From Mailhella massiliensis (GTDB taxonomy: Bacteria > Desulfobacterota > Desulfovibrionia > Desulfovibrionales > Desulfovibrionaceae), in contig NZ_DYZA01000039.1 of assembly GCF_020741395.1 (NCBI RefSeq), positions 1 through 39,271 of the forward strand: DNA of 39,271 nucleotides. The letters are read 5' to 3'. The notes beneath the pieces were generated by a model that saw only the letters and a list, made by a program, of their open reading frames with translations, made no database searches and had not been told where the DNA came from. Of the stretch, positions 7,186 to 16,349 are shown piece by piece. Numbering within the stretch: position 1 is the stretch's first letter; each line of letters starts with the position of its first letter. A program made the translations under genes and the position numbers.

Positions 7186-8019
7186 CTATACTTCAGCGCC
7201 CGCCGCACAGTTGAGCGCTATACCCAGAGGCGTGACCAGGAAAGGATTGGCGGGTTTGCACACCGTCTTTCCCGTTTCCTTGGCGATGATTTTTTCCATA
7301 TCCTTCAGGCAGCAGGTGCCGCCCACAAGGTAAACCACCTCCACATCGCGCCCGGCGATATGCCGATTGATAATGCTGGCCATTTTCTCCAGTACGGGCT
7401 TCACCACGGGCAGGATTTCCTTCTGCCGGGAAGGATCCTTCTTTATTTCTTCCGCATCTTCAAAGCTCACGCCGTAATTGCCCGCCAGCACCAGGGAAAG
7501 GTGCGTACCGCCGGTAGGTTCGTCGGCCACATAGACCACCTTGCCGTCCTCAAGAACGGAAAGCCCGGTAGTACCGCCGCCAATGTCCACAATGACGCCG
7601 TTATCTACCCCGAGCACGGCATTGGCCGCCGTAGGCTCGTCCAAAATGGACGTGACGGTGAGCCCCGCGCCTTCCACCACATGGCGATGCGTAGCACATT
7701 CGCGCTCGCCGGTACCCGGAGGCACGGCAATGGCCGCGTATTCCAGCTCCCGGCCGAGGCCTTCCTCAAGCTGGCGGACAAGCCGGCGCACAATGGCCGT
7801 CGCCCCGGTATAGTCCACCACGAGGCCGTCGCGCACCACCTGCGCGAACTCCAGGGCACAGCCCATGGGGCGGCCCTCGGCGTCGACCACGACCACCACG
7901 ATGTAGGCCGTGCCGAGATCCACCCCCACAAAGAGGCGCTCGGAAGGTTCAGGCTTCACGGGCTTGCCGATGAGGCGTTCCAGCTCGCCTATACGGCTGT
8001 TGACCGCCTCAATGTCCAT
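7186..8019 (-). CDS. EutJ-like actin/Hsp70-fold protein
   Basis: This 277-aa protein shows the ASKHA ATPase signatures: phosphate 1 in FVGVDLGTAYIVVVVVD, phosphate 2 in VIVDIGGGTTGLSV, and a third glycine-rich motif in VVYLVGGTC. It corresponds to EutJ, a putative chaperone or reactivation factor in ethanolamine and GRM loci; its partner is not established. The start overlaps the end of the phosphotransacylase gene by 11 bp, so it is probably translationally coupled. The length matches the family. Confidence 0.88.
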   Translation of the reverse strand: MDIEAVNSRIGELERLIGKPVKPEPSERLFVGVDLGTAYIVVVVVDAEGRPMGCALEFAQVVRDGLVVDYTGATAIVRRLVRQLEEGLGRELEYAAIAVPPGTGERECATHRHVVEGAGLTVTSILDEPTAANAVLGVDNGVIVDIGGGTTGLSVLEDGKVVYVADEPTGGTHLSLVLAGNYGVSFEDAEEIKKDPSRQKEILPVVKPVLEKMASIINRHIAGRDVEVVYLVGGTCCLKDMEKIIAKETGKTVCKPANPFLVTPLGIALNCAAGAEV

Positions 8020-8695
8020 GGCAACACCCGGACTTGCCGACGATTACACCGTCCACGCCCTTCTTCCAGCCGGAACCGTTGCCTTCATCGGCGTCTATAT
8101 GCATGGCGAGACTGAACTTGTCGCTCACGCGCACAAGCACATCTTCAAACACCACGGGCCGTTCCGTACCGAGACGCACGCTTACCATGTCATTGTCGGC
8201 CACGCCGAAGCGGGCCGCGTCCGCCGGAGTCATGTGAATGTGGCGGGAAGCCACAATGACGCCTTCCTCAAGGCCCACGATGCCGTGATCCGAGGCGAGA
8301 ATGATACCGGGGGAACCGGCAACATCACCGGACTGGCGCACCGGCGCATCCACACCCAGAGCGCGTGCGTCGGTTTTGGAAATCTCCACCTGCGACTTGC
8401 CCCGGGAAGGGCCGAGTATGGCGACGTTGTCCATGACGCCCTTGGGCCCGATAATGCGCACGCGCTCCTTGCACAGGAACTGGCCCGGCTGGGAAAGATC
8501 CCGGGCATGGGTCAGCGGCGCGCCGAACAGGGCTATGGCGTCCTTTTCACTGAGGTGAACGTGACGGGCGGAAAGCTCCACAGGGATGGGCCCGTTTTCC
8601 GGCGCGGAACAGGTATGGCCCGCCTGGGCCGCCACCTCGTTGAGCACGCAGGAAAGGATCTGCGCCAGCACGTCTTTCATGGCTTGTTCGTTCAT
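8009..8695 (-). CDS. PduL-type phosphotransacylase
   Basis: This 228-aa protein converts acetyl-CoA to acetyl-phosphate inside the compartment and recycles CoA for the aldehyde dehydrogenase. Paired PduL domains carry metal-binding His motifs: ELSARHVHLSEKD, SRHIHMTPADA and, near the end, SLAMHIDADEGN. The N-terminal MNEQAMKDVLAQILSCVLNEV is an amphipathic helix of the kind used as an encapsulation peptide. The ATG at 8695 has GGAG about 6 nt upstream; the frame is open for nine more codons, but without a site. The role matches CutH/EutD of choline loci. Confidence 0.95.
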   Translation of the reverse strand: MNEQAMKDVLAQILSCVLNEVAAQAGHTCSAPENGPIPVELSARHVHLSEKDAIALFGAPLTHARDLSQPGQFLCKERVRIIGPKGVMDNVAILGPSRGKSQVEISKTDARALGVDAPVRQSGDVAGSPGIILASDHGIVGLEEGVIVASRHIHMTPADAARFGVADNDMVSVRLGTERPVVFEDVLVRVSDKFSLAMHIDADEGNGSGWKKGVDGVIVGKSGCCHGH

Positions 8696-8756
8696 GTTGT
8701 CTCCACTGCAATATCGAAGCACCCGCAGGAGCAGCCTTCACCGGCGAATGCGGCAG

Positions 8757-8779
8757 GGGCCGGAAACCGCTTCCGGCCC
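8757..8779 (-). other. Intercistronic stem-loop after BMC-H copy 1
   Basis: GGGCCGGAA (8757-8765) and TTCCGGCCC (8771-8779) form a perfect 9-bp stem with a 5-nt loop, 11 nt downstream of the BMC-H stop. No T run follows on the minus strand. Probably an mRNA stabiliser or processing element. Confidence 0.55.
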
Positions 8780-8790
8780 GCGCCATGCGC

Positions 8791-9075
<285 letters not shown>

Positions 9076-9150
9076 ATCCATCTCCTTGAAAGGGTTTTCT
9101 CTGGTTGATTATGGGGTGGCCCGCCCGGCTTTTCCGGCTGCAGGCTCAGC

Positions 9151-10626
9151 TTACATGACTTTCTTGAGTTCCGCGACTATCAACGAGGTGATGGCGTTGA
9201 TATCAATACCGGAAGTTGCGCCGCAGGCAGAGCCGTGGGCAGGAGCTTCGCTGTGGCAGCATTCGTGATGCGCCTCGCAGGGAGTGTTGCCGAGGTCATA
9301 GGCCACGCGGCGGATGTTCAGAAGGTTCATGGGCGTCACGTTGTCGGAGGTGGCGCTGCCGCCCACCGCACCGCAGCCCAGAGTGAAGGAGGGGAAGAGC
9401 CCGGTGGTGATGCCCACGCCGCCATGGGTGGAGGGGGTGTTCACCAGAATACGGGAAACGGGTTTCTTCAGGCCGAATTCGCGGATGATTTCCTCGTTGT
9501 GGGAGTGTATGGCCAAGGAGTGGCCGATACCGCAGTTGTGCAGCAGGGCATGGCACAGCTCGCAGGCCTGATGCCAGTCGTTGACCACATAAAAGCCCAG
9601 AAGCGCCGTAAGCTTTTCCTTGGAGAAGGGGAACTTGGGGCCCACGCCCGCCTCGTCGGAAATGAGCAGGCGCGTCCCGGCGGGCACTTCGATGCCTGCG
9701 ATGCGCGCAATGGTCTGCGCGTCGCGGCCCACGATAGCCGGGTTCATGGAGCCGTTGCCCCGCTCCATGACGGCCTTCACCTTGGCAAGATTCTCCCCTT
9801 CCAGGAAGAAACCGCCCTGGGCGATGAGTTCACGCTTCACTTCGGCGGCGATGACGGCTTCAGTCACAATGGACTGTTCCGAAGCGCAGATGGTGCCGTT
9901 GTCGAAGGTCTTGCTGGTCATGATTTTGGTCACGGCGTCCTTGATATCGGCACTGCGCTCAATGAAGGCGGGCACGTTGCCCGCACCCACGCCGAGGGCG
10001 GGCGTGCCGGAGCTGTAGGCAGCCTTGACCATGCCGGGACCGCCGGTGGCAAGGATAAGGTCGGCAATTTTCATGAGCTCGGCGCTGCCTTCCATGGTAG
10101 GCACACTGATGCAGCTCACAAGATCGGTGCTCACGTTGCAGCTGTGCAGCGCTTCTTTGATGATCTGCACGGTACGGCCGATGCACTTCTTTGCGGCGGG
10201 GTGCGGCGTGAACACGATGGCGTTGCCGGCCTTCAGCGAAATGAGAGACTTATAGATGACTGTGGAGGTGGGGTTGGTGGAAGGAATGATGCCCGCGATG
10301 ACCCCGACGGGAACGGCGATTTCCACGATCTTGTTGACCTTGTCCTCGCGGAGAATCCCCACCGTCTTCATATCCTTGATACAGGCGTAGACCTTCTCGC
10401 TGGCAAGCAGGTTCTTGGTCTTCTTATCCTGCGGCTTGCCGTAGCCTGTCTCTTCGTTGGCCATGACAGCCAGTGCCTCGGCCTGGGCGGCCGTGGCTTC
10501 GGAAACGGCTTTGACCACCGCGTCAATGCGTTCCTGCCCCAGCTGCGAGAACTCGGCCTGGGCGGCGCGGGCGGCGCGCACCAGAGAACGGGCTTCCTGA
10601 ATGGACAACAAATCCTTGTCTACCAT
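9151..10626 (-). CDS. cutF: CoA-acylating acetaldehyde dehydrogenase
   Basis: This 491-aa enzyme oxidises acetaldehyde from choline cleavage to acetyl-CoA with NAD+. It is EutE/PduP-like. The catalytic Cys247 sits in KTFDNGTICASEQS, and coenzyme-binding segments include GVIAGIIPSTNPTST and GAGNVPAFIERS. The N-terminal helix DLLSIQEARSLVRAARAAQ resembles BMC encapsulation peptides. GGAG lies upstream of the ATG. It starts 12 bp after the extended BMC-H gene. It has the full set of catalytic features that its paralogue at 14805-16301 lacks, so it is probably the only active aldehyde dehydrogenase of the pathway. Confidence 0.96.
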   Translation of the reverse strand: MVDKDLLSIQEARSLVRAARAAQAEFSQLGQERIDAVVKAVSEATAAQAEALAVMANEETGYGKPQDKKTKNLLASEKVYACIKDMKTVGILREDKVNKIVEIAVPVGVIAGIIPSTNPTSTVIYKSLISLKAGNAIVFTPHPAAKKCIGRTVQIIKEALHSCNVSTDLVSCISVPTMEGSAELMKIADLILATGGPGMVKAAYSSGTPALGVGAGNVPAFIERSADIKDAVTKIMTSKTFDNGTICASEQSIVTEAVIAAEVKRELIAQGGFFLEGENLAKVKAVMERGNGSMNPAIVGRDAQTIARIAGIEVPAGTRLLISDEAGVGPKFPFSKEKLTALLGFYVVNDWHQACELCHALLHNCGIGHSLAIHSHNEEIIREFGLKKPVSRILVNTPSTHGGVGITTGLFPSFTLGCGAVGGSATSDNVTPMNLLNIRRVAYDLGNTPCEAHHECCHSEAPAHGSACGATSGIDINAITSLIVAELKKVM

Positions 10627-10638
10627 TGAACTACTCCT

Positions 10639-11196
10639 CTATTTTCCTGAAGCCTTCAATATAGCGGCAATCAGGGATTTTTTGTCGGCCGACGCCACGG
10701 CTTCCTCGGACATGGACAGGCCTTCCATGTTCCAGGCCATACGGCGCAGCCGGTTCAGGCTCATTCTCTTCAGCCTGGCCTCGGCAAGGGCGTCCTCATC
10801 GGGAACTTCTTCCGCCTTGCCGGAGACACGCTTCACCTCTTCGCTCACAAACGCCGCGCCGCGCGTCACTCCGCCTCCTGAGGAGGGAAGGGGCGGCTCG
10901 GGATCCTTTTCACCCGCATCGGGGTCAAGGCGCAGTATGCCGCAAAGCTCCTCATCCGGCCGAGGTATGACATGGGTGGACACAAGTTCCGCCCCGGCTA
11001 TGCGCAGTATGCAGGCCTTTGCCGCGTCCACGGAGGCCTGCACGGCGGAGACCTCGCCCGCCACGGTAATGGTCACCAGCCCTCCGGTGGCCAGGTTCTT
11101 TTCCAGAAGACGCACGTCGGCGGCCTTGAGCATGGCGTCTGCGCCCTCTATCGCCGCGAGCAGTCCCCTGGTTTCCACAAGTCCGAGTGCCAGCAT
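10639..11196 (-). CDS. cutE: BMC-H shell protein with basic C-terminal extension
   Basis: This 185-aa protein has one BMC domain (about residues 1-95, starting LALGLVETRGLLAAIEGAD), a Pro/Gly/acidic linker, then a C-terminal module (about 140-185) with LKRMSLNRLRRMAWNMEG and DKKSLIAAILKASG. That tail has the helix-turn pattern of small SAP/Rho-N-like modules and is basic, so it could bind nucleic acid or another protein; EutK has a comparable BMC plus helix-turn-helix design. The assignment of the tail is by pattern only. GAGGAGG lies 7 nt before the ATG. The gene sits between the activase and the acetaldehyde dehydrogenase, as in known choline loci; the symbol is by position and tentative. 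Confidence 0.85.
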   Translation of the reverse strand: MLALGLVETRGLLAAIEGADAMLKAADVRLLEKNLATGGLVTITVAGEVSAVQASVDAAKACILRIAGAELVSTHVIPRPDEELCGILRLDPDAGEKDPEPPLPSSGGGVTRGAAFVSEEVKRVSGKAEEVPDEDALAEARLKRMSLNRLRRMAWNMEGLSMSEEAVASADKKSLIAAILKASGK

Positions 11197-11214
11197 GGAA
11201 AAGCCTCCTCAGGC

Positions 11215-12138
11215 TCAGTGCCTGATCACCGTTACCGGAAAATCGTAACGCCTGATGATATCTTCCACCCTCGCCAGATCGGATTCGTCCAGCGCGGGGT
11301 CGCCCTGCATGGGGTACTCCCTGCCGAGCTGCGCGTATTTGTTCACGCCCATCTTATGGTAGGGCAGAAGATCTATGCCCTTGAAATTGCGATGGCCCTT
11401 GTACGGGGCAAGGAAACGCACCATAGCCTCGATATCGCTCTCACCGTCGTTCACGCCGCGAAGAAGCGGTACGCGCACCTTGACGTTACTGCGGTTTTCC
11501 AGAAGCCAGCGCAGATTGTCGAGGATCAGCTCGTTGCGCACGCCGGTAAGCCGGTAATGGCGGTCGGAATCCATGTGCTTGACGTCGAAAAGGAAAAGGT
11601 CCGTCACTTCCGCGGCACGGCGCACCACCTCGGGCCTTGCGTAGCCGCAGGTTTCCATGGCGGTGTTGATGCCCCGCTCCTTGCAGGTGGTGAGCAGGTT
11701 GACGGCGGCCTCGGGCTGCATGAGCACCTCGCCCCCGCCGAGCGTCACACCGCCGCCGGAGCTCTGATAGAAGGGTCTGTCCTCTTCAATGACTTCCATG
11801 ATTTCCGAAATCGTGCGGTACTCGCCGGAAATGCTGAGCGCAGACTGCGCACAGGCCTTTTCGCAGGCGCGGCAGCCTATACATTCCACCTCGCGCCGGA
11901 TCTCATGGCGGGAATCGGCCATGGCGTGCACCCCGGTCGGGCAGACCGCCGCGCATGCGCCGCAGTTGACGCACCTGTCCTTCTTGAACAGGATCTGATA
12001 GGCGCGAAGCTGCCCTTCAGGGTTGGAGCACCACAGACAGCGCAGGGGGCAGCCCTTGAAAAAGACCAGCGTCCTGATGCCCGGCCCGTCATACAGATTG
12101 TACTTCTGTATGTTGAATATCAGTGCCTTTCTTTCCAC
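11215..12138 (-). CDS. cutD: Choline TMA-lyase activating enzyme (radical SAM)
   Basis: This 307-aa glycyl-radical-enzyme activase uses S-adenosylmethionine and a [4Fe-4S] cluster to install the glycyl radical on CutC. The radical SAM Cys triad is in FFKGCPLRCLWCSNPE. Two further ferredoxin-like cluster motifs, CVNCGACAAVCP and CIGCRACEKACA, are typical of this activase subgroup. GGGVTLGGGEVLMQPE is the SAM-binding glycine motif region. The start codon is GTG, with a GGAG site about 10 nt upstream. It lies 79 bp downstream of cutC, and the gap contains a strong GC hairpin. Confidence 0.97.
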   Translation of the reverse strand: MERKALIFNIQKYNLYDGPGIRTLVFFKGCPLRCLWCSNPEGQLRAYQILFKKDRCVNCGACAAVCPTGVHAMADSRHEIRREVECIGCRACEKACAQSALSISGEYRTISEIMEVIEEDRPFYQSSGGGVTLGGGEVLMQPEAAVNLLTTCKERGINTAMETCGYARPEVVRRAAEVTDLFLFDVKHMDSDRHYRLTGVRNELILDNLRWLLENRSNVKVRVPLLRGVNDGESDIEAMVRFLAPYKGHRNFKGIDLLPYHKMGVNKYAQLGREYPMQGDPALDESDLARVEDIIRRYDFPVTVIRH

Positions 12139-12168
12139 AGCGAAACCGCTCCGCTAGATTCCCTGTTT

Positions 12169-12192
12169 GAGCCCGGCCCTGCGGCCGGGCTC
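12169..12192 (-). other. Intercistronic stem-loop between cutC and cutD
   Basis: GAGCCCGGCC (12169-12178) and GGCCGGGCTC (12183-12192) form a perfect 10-bp stem with a 4-nt loop, about 25 nt after the cutC stop. On the minus strand AAACAGGG follows, with no T run. It could stabilise the cutC message or reduce read-through into cutD, giving more lyase than activase. Confidence 0.6.
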
Positions 12193-12217
12193 CCTTTCAC
12201 CGTACAAAGACGCCGCG

Positions 12218-14776
12218 CTAGATGGAGCGCAGCACCGTTCTGCTGATGATTTCGTCCTGCACGTCCTTGCACAGCTCCACGAAGAAGGCGCTGTAGCCGG
12301 CCACGCGCACCACCAGGTCACGGTAGTTTTCCGGGTGCCGCTGGGCTTCCAGCAACGTGTCGTTATCAAGATAGTTGAACTGCATCTCGCCGTTGCCGAG
12401 GATGCTGGCCGTGCGGATGAGCGTGACGATGCCGTTCTCGCCTTCCGGCGTATCGAGCAGGCCGCTCATGAGCTTGAAGTTATGCACAAGGCCGATGTTC
12501 ATGTTGTCGTTGGCCATTTTGGAAACGCTCTTGATAATGGCCGTGGGCCCCTTGTAGTCCGCGCCCTGGGTGGGGCTGATGCCGTCGGAAAGGGGCAGCC
12601 AGGCATGACGGCCGTTGGCGGACGCGCCGGTGAGCTGCCCGAAGGGGGTATTGTTGGAAATGGACAGCGTGCCGTGGCTCAGCACGGAGTAAAGCGTCCT
12701 GTACTTGCGGTGCTCACGTTCGGTAAAGGCGATGAGGTCGGCGGCGATGTAGTCGGCGTAGTCGTCGTCGTTGCCGTACTTGGGCGCGGCGAGGCAGTCG
12801 GCGCGCACCTGTTCATAACCCTGGAAGTCAGCCTTGAGCGCCTCGTTGAGCTGTTCCAGCGTGTACTTCTTGTCATCGTACACCAGCTTCTTTATGGCGG
12901 CCATGGAGTCCGCGTAGGTAGCAAGGCCGCTCCAGACCACGCCGGGCCCGAAGTTGTACATGGCGCCGCCGGAAGACACGTCGCAGCCGTGTTCCATGCA
13001 CCCCTCGTACATGACGGACATGAGGGGCTTGGGAGCAAGCTCACGGTGCACGCGCTGGGAAATCACGGTGGCCACGGAGGTCCACTTGGTGATATACTTG
13101 ATCTGTTCCTTCACCGCGGCGTCGAACTTTTCCCAGGTGTCGAACTGGGAAAGGTCGCCGAGGTCGGGGCAGACCTTCTTGCCGTACCAGAGCGGCACAC
13201 CGTGGTTGAGTACAAGCTCGATGCAGATAGGCCACTGGGTATAGGAAGTGGAGGTCCACTGATAGAGGCGCCCCGCCTTCTGCGGTTCCACACAGCCCAT
13301 GAGGCAGTAGTCGCGCGCATCTTCAATGGATACGCCCTTGGCGAGCATCATCTTGATGTGGGTATCGTCGAAGTGCACGGCCGGGAAGCCCATGCCGGAG
13401 CGGATGACGTCCACGATCTTGCGCAGGTACTTCTCCGGCGACTTGTTGTGCACACGGGTGGCAAGGGAAGGCTGATAGATGCGTACATGACGCACCGCGT
13501 CCATGAGCAGATAGGTGAGGTCGTTGGTGGCATCGCGGCCCTCGCGGGTGACGCCGCCCACGCACATGTTCACAAAGGGCTGATAGCCCGCGAAGAACTT
13601 GGAGCCGCCCTCGCTCGTGAGCCACATCATTTCCGACATCTTGATGAGCATGCAGCCCGCAAGGTCGAAAGCCTGATATTCAGTCATGCGGCCGGACTCA
13701 AGATCTGCCTTATAGAAGGGATACATGTACTGGTCCACGCGGCCGATGGACATACCTGTCTGGTTCTCTTCCACGGGAAGCAGGGATTCCACGGTCCATA
13801 CGGCCTGAATGGCTTCCCAGAAGGTGGAAGGCGCATGGGCAGGTACACGGGCATTCACTTCCGCGATTTTCAGAAGTTCGGCCTTGCGCACGGGATCAGA
13901 TTCCTTACCGGCCAGCTCGGCGGCGTATTCCGACAGACGACGGGCATACGTCATCACGCCTTCGGTGGTGTCGATGATGGACTTGTAGAAGTAAATCTTG
14001 TCCAGATCCTCGGGATTCTCGTAATCGAGATGCTCCAGGTGCTCGCGAGCCTCGCGCTGGATATCGAGCATGCCCTTCTTCATGAGGATGACGTCGTAGC
14101 CGGGGTTGGAGTCGCCGCCGCCGTTCAGCGCGTGGTATGAGCAGTCGGACACGAAGGACTCGCCGGAAAGCTCCCACACTCCGGCCTCGCGGTACTGCGC
14201 CTCGCAGTATTCATCCACGGACTTGCCCTGCCAGTAGGGGAAGATTTCCTCGCGCAGCACCTTCTTGTCCTCTTCGGAAATATAGAAGGGATCCTGCGGG
14301 CGGTGGGCGATGGTATCCAGCTCATCGCGCAGCCAACGCCAGGAAATATCGGGAGAAAACGCGCCCGTACGCGGCCCGCCGCAGGGGCAGCCCACGATGA
14401 GCTCATCCTTCTGTATGACCAGGGGAGCAGTCTCGCAGCAGCGGCGGAAGGCCTTGGCGCGCAGCTCGATCTTGGGCAGACCGGGATTGGCCTTGTCGAT
14501 CTCCGTGATGACCCTGGCGCGGTGTATGGAGATGGTGGGCACCTGCTTCAGGAAGTTGGCCTTCAGGCGCTTATGCCTTTCCGTAGGCCCGTCGGGCACT
14601 CCCGCGCCGTGACTGCACGCGGCGGAAGGAGCAGGAGCGGCGGGAACGGCCTTGGCCGCCTTCTCAAGAAGCTCCAGGGAAACGCCTTCAAAAATCTTGC
14701 GCAGGGTCTCCCTTTCCGCAGGGGAAAGGTTCCTGGTCGCTTCCGCAATCTTGCTGGAAAAGTCGTGAAGATCCAC
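12218..14776 (-). CDS. cutC: Choline trimethylamine-lyase (glycyl radical enzyme)
   Basis: This 852-aa enzyme cleaves choline to trimethylamine and acetaldehyde. The active-site Cys495 and Glu497 are in MGCVEPQ, and the glycyl radical residue Gly827 is in RVAGYSAFF near the C-terminus. SESFVSDCSYHA-like and WTSTSYTQW segments match the choline-binding pocket of CutC. The start is the GTG at 14776, preceded by GGAGGA 7 nt upstream and giving VDLHDFSSKIAEATRNLSP, as in the D. alaskensis protein I recall. A 53-codon in-frame extension overlaps the upstream gene and is discarded. The first 50 or so residues, an amphipathic helix and a linker, probably direct encapsulation. It begins 28 bp after the cutB-like stop. 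Confidence 0.98.
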   Translation of the reverse strand: MDLHDFSSKIAEATRNLSPAERETLRKIFEGVSLELLEKAAKAVPAAPAPSAACSHGAGVPDGPTERHKRLKANFLKQVPTISIHRARVITEIDKANPGLPKIELRAKAFRRCCETAPLVIQKDELIVGCPCGGPRTGAFSPDISWRWLRDELDTIAHRPQDPFYISEEDKKVLREEIFPYWQGKSVDEYCEAQYREAGVWELSGESFVSDCSYHALNGGGDSNPGYDVILMKKGMLDIQREAREHLEHLDYENPEDLDKIYFYKSIIDTTEGVMTYARRLSEYAAELAGKESDPVRKAELLKIAEVNARVPAHAPSTFWEAIQAVWTVESLLPVEENQTGMSIGRVDQYMYPFYKADLESGRMTEYQAFDLAGCMLIKMSEMMWLTSEGGSKFFAGYQPFVNMCVGGVTREGRDATNDLTYLLMDAVRHVRIYQPSLATRVHNKSPEKYLRKIVDVIRSGMGFPAVHFDDTHIKMMLAKGVSIEDARDYCLMGCVEPQKAGRLYQWTSTSYTQWPICIELVLNHGVPLWYGKKVCPDLGDLSQFDTWEKFDAAVKEQIKYITKWTSVATVISQRVHRELAPKPLMSVMYEGCMEHGCDVSSGGAMYNFGPGVVWSGLATYADSMAAIKKLVYDDKKYTLEQLNEALKADFQGYEQVRADCLAAPKYGNDDDYADYIAADLIAFTEREHRKYRTLYSVLSHGTLSISNNTPFGQLTGASANGRHAWLPLSDGISPTQGADYKGPTAIIKSVSKMANDNMNIGLVHNFKLMSGLLDTPEGENGIVTLIRTASILGNGEMQFNYLDNDTLLEAQRHPENYRDLVVRVAGYSAFFVELCKDVQDEIISRTVLRSI

Positions 14777-14804
14777 TATACTTCCTCCGTTGGTGAAAAT
14801 ACCG

Positions 14805-16301
14805 TCATTTCTGTTCAGCGTCGGACAAGGCCCGCACGGCCTCGCGCAGGAGCCGGCGCAGCGTCTCAAGCCTGTCTTCCGGCCCGGCCGGAGCATCAAG
14901 GGAGTCATTGCGCCCGGCCGGAGCATCAATGGCATGGAGCGCTTCTTCCGCGCCCCGCACGCCGTAGCCGACCCTGCGGATATAGACGAGGTTCATGGGG
15001 GAAACATTGTCGGAAGTCATGCCGTGCCCGGCCAGCCCGCTGCCCAGCGTCAAGGCCGGGAAAAGCTCCGTAGTCATGCCCATGCCGCCGAGCGCGGCCG
15101 GGGTGTTCACAAGGAGCCGCGCCACGGGCTTTTTCAGCGCAAACTGGCGTATGACTTCCGCATCGCGGGAATGGATGACCAGAGTGTGCCCCGCCCTGTC
15201 GAAAAGAAGCAGCTCAATGCATTTTTCACAGGCGTGCATCCAGTCGTCCTCCACATACCAGGGCAGCACCGGAGCCAGAAGCTCACGGTTGTACACATCG
15301 GTATCGGAAACATACTTGCGTTCGGCAATGAGCAGCTTTGTCCCGGCCGGGGCCTCGAACCCGGCACGGCGGGCAAGCGTAGGCGCGTCTATGCCCAGCA
15401 TGTCGCGGCGACGCCTTCCGTCGTGGTGGAAAAGCACCCCGGCAAGAGCGCGGGTTTCCTGCTCGCCCATGAACCAGGCCCCTTCCTCCTCAAAGGCGCG
15501 GCGCGTCTCTTCCGCTATGCGGGAATCCACCACCACGCACTGCTCGGCCGAAGGGGCGATGCCGCAGTCGAAGGTCTTGCTGAACACAATGTCCCGCACG
15601 GCAGACCGCACGTCGGCGCTTCGTTCGATGAACGCAGGCCCGTTGCCCGTACCGCCGCAGATGAGCGGCTTGCCGGAAGCTTCCGCGGCATCGAGCATGC
15701 CCGCTACGCCCGTGATGAGAACCAGGGACACGGCCGGGTGGCGCATGAGTTCCACAGTGCCGCTTTTCGTGGTGGTGGCAAGGTAGGAAATACAGCCTTC
15801 CGGGAGCCCGCAGGCCGTGGCGGCGGAAATGATGAGGTCAATGGCCCGGGCCATGCAGCGTTCGGCGCGCGGATGCAGGGTGAAAATGATGGCGTTGCCC
15901 GATTTTATGGCGAGGAGCGCCTTGTATATGGTGGTGGACACGGGGCTGGTGGAGGGGCACAGCGCCGCAATGACGCCGCGCGGCACGCCCACTTCCAGAA
16001 TATTGCCGGAAGCGTCGTATTTCAGCGGGCCCACGCAGCGCATACCGCGCAGGGCCTCGCGCACTCTCCGGCACACGAAAAGGATTTCCGCAAGCTTGTC
16101 TTCACGGCGGCCGTAGTCCGTCTCCTCAAAGGACATGACGGCAAGGGCGCGGGCATGCTCCTCCATTTCCCCGGCCACATGTTCGACGATCTCATCCAGC
16201 CTTTCCTGGGAAAAGGCGGCGAGCTTCCTCTGCGCCTCCCTCGCGTTTTCCGCGAGGATTCTGGCGTACTGCATGGAAAGCAAGTCTTTGTCGGCAATCA
16301 T
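14805..16301 (-). CDS. cutB: Aldehyde dehydrogenase homologue lacking catalytic Cys
   Basis: This 498-aa protein has the acylating aldehyde dehydrogenase fold (GVIAALCPSTSPVSTT, GGTGNGPAFIERSAD) and an N-terminal encapsulation-like helix (DLLSMQYARILAENAREAQ). The catalytic motif KTFDNGTICASEQS of its paralogue reads KTFDCGIAPSAEQC here: Pro250 replaces the nucleophilic Cys. Cys residues occur two positions after Phe-Asp and at the end of the motif, but not at the catalytic site. It is therefore probably inactive as a dehydrogenase, or uses another chemistry. It is the second gene of the operon, just upstream of cutC, so a structural or cargo-linking role is plausible. The symbol follows position in published choline clusters and is tentative. 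The C-terminus contains a decapeptide duplication. Confidence 0.88.
   Translation of the reverse strand: MIADKDLLSMQYARILAENAREAQRKLAAFSQERLDEIVEHVAGEMEEHARALAVMSFEETDYGRREDKLAEILFVCRRVREALRGMRCVGPLKYDASGNILEVGVPRGVIAALCPSTSPVSTTIYKALLAIKSGNAIIFTLHPRAERCMARAIDLIISAATACGLPEGCISYLATTTKSGTVELMRHPAVSLVLITGVAGMLDAAEASGKPLICGGTGNGPAFIERSADVRSAVRDIVFSKTFDCGIAPSAEQCVVVDSRIAEETRRAFEEEGAWFMGEQETRALAGVLFHHDGRRRRDMLGIDAPTLARRAGFEAPAGTKLLIAERKYVSDTDVYNRELLAPVLPWYVEDDWMHACEKCIELLLFDRAGHTLVIHSRDAEVIRQFALKKPVARLLVNTPAALGGMGMTTELFPALTLGSGLAGHGMTSDNVSPMNLVYIRRVGYGVRGAEEALHAIDAPAGRNDSLDAPAGPEDRLETLRRLLREAVRALSDAEQK
14882..14929 (-). repeat. Direct repeat of 18 bp inside cutB 3' end
   Basis: GCCCGGCCGGAGCATCAA occurs at 14882-14899 and again at 14912-14929, a 30-bp period. 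It encodes a duplicated decapeptide with LDAPAG near the C-terminus of the cutB-like protein. It is probably a small in-frame slippage duplication. Confidence 0.7.
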
Positions 16302-16349
16302 CTCTCAGGCCCCGCTTCCGGCCGCGCCCGCCCCTTGGGGGGAGCACCG

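Noticed and set aside
12169..12192. Intrinsic terminator between cutC and cutD
   Set aside because: The stem is strong but there is no T run on the minus strand, and cutD must be coexpressed with cutC.
12167..14140. 657-codon open frame on the plus strand antisense to cutC
   Set aside because: It is a codon-bias shadow of the high-GC cutC gene: low-complexity His/Gly/Val/Ala-rich protein, no family resemblance, no ribosome binding site.
12218..14776. Isethionate sulfite-lyase or diol dehydratase as the glycyl radical enzyme
   Set aside because: The sequence matches CutC along its whole length as I recall it, including the N-terminal segment and the GCVEP and substrate-pocket motifs, and the neighbourhood fits choline.
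14777..14935. N-terminal extension of cutC by 53 codons
   Set aside because: It overlaps the cutB-like coding region. The GTG at 14776 has a GGAGGA site and gives the N-terminus expected for CutC.
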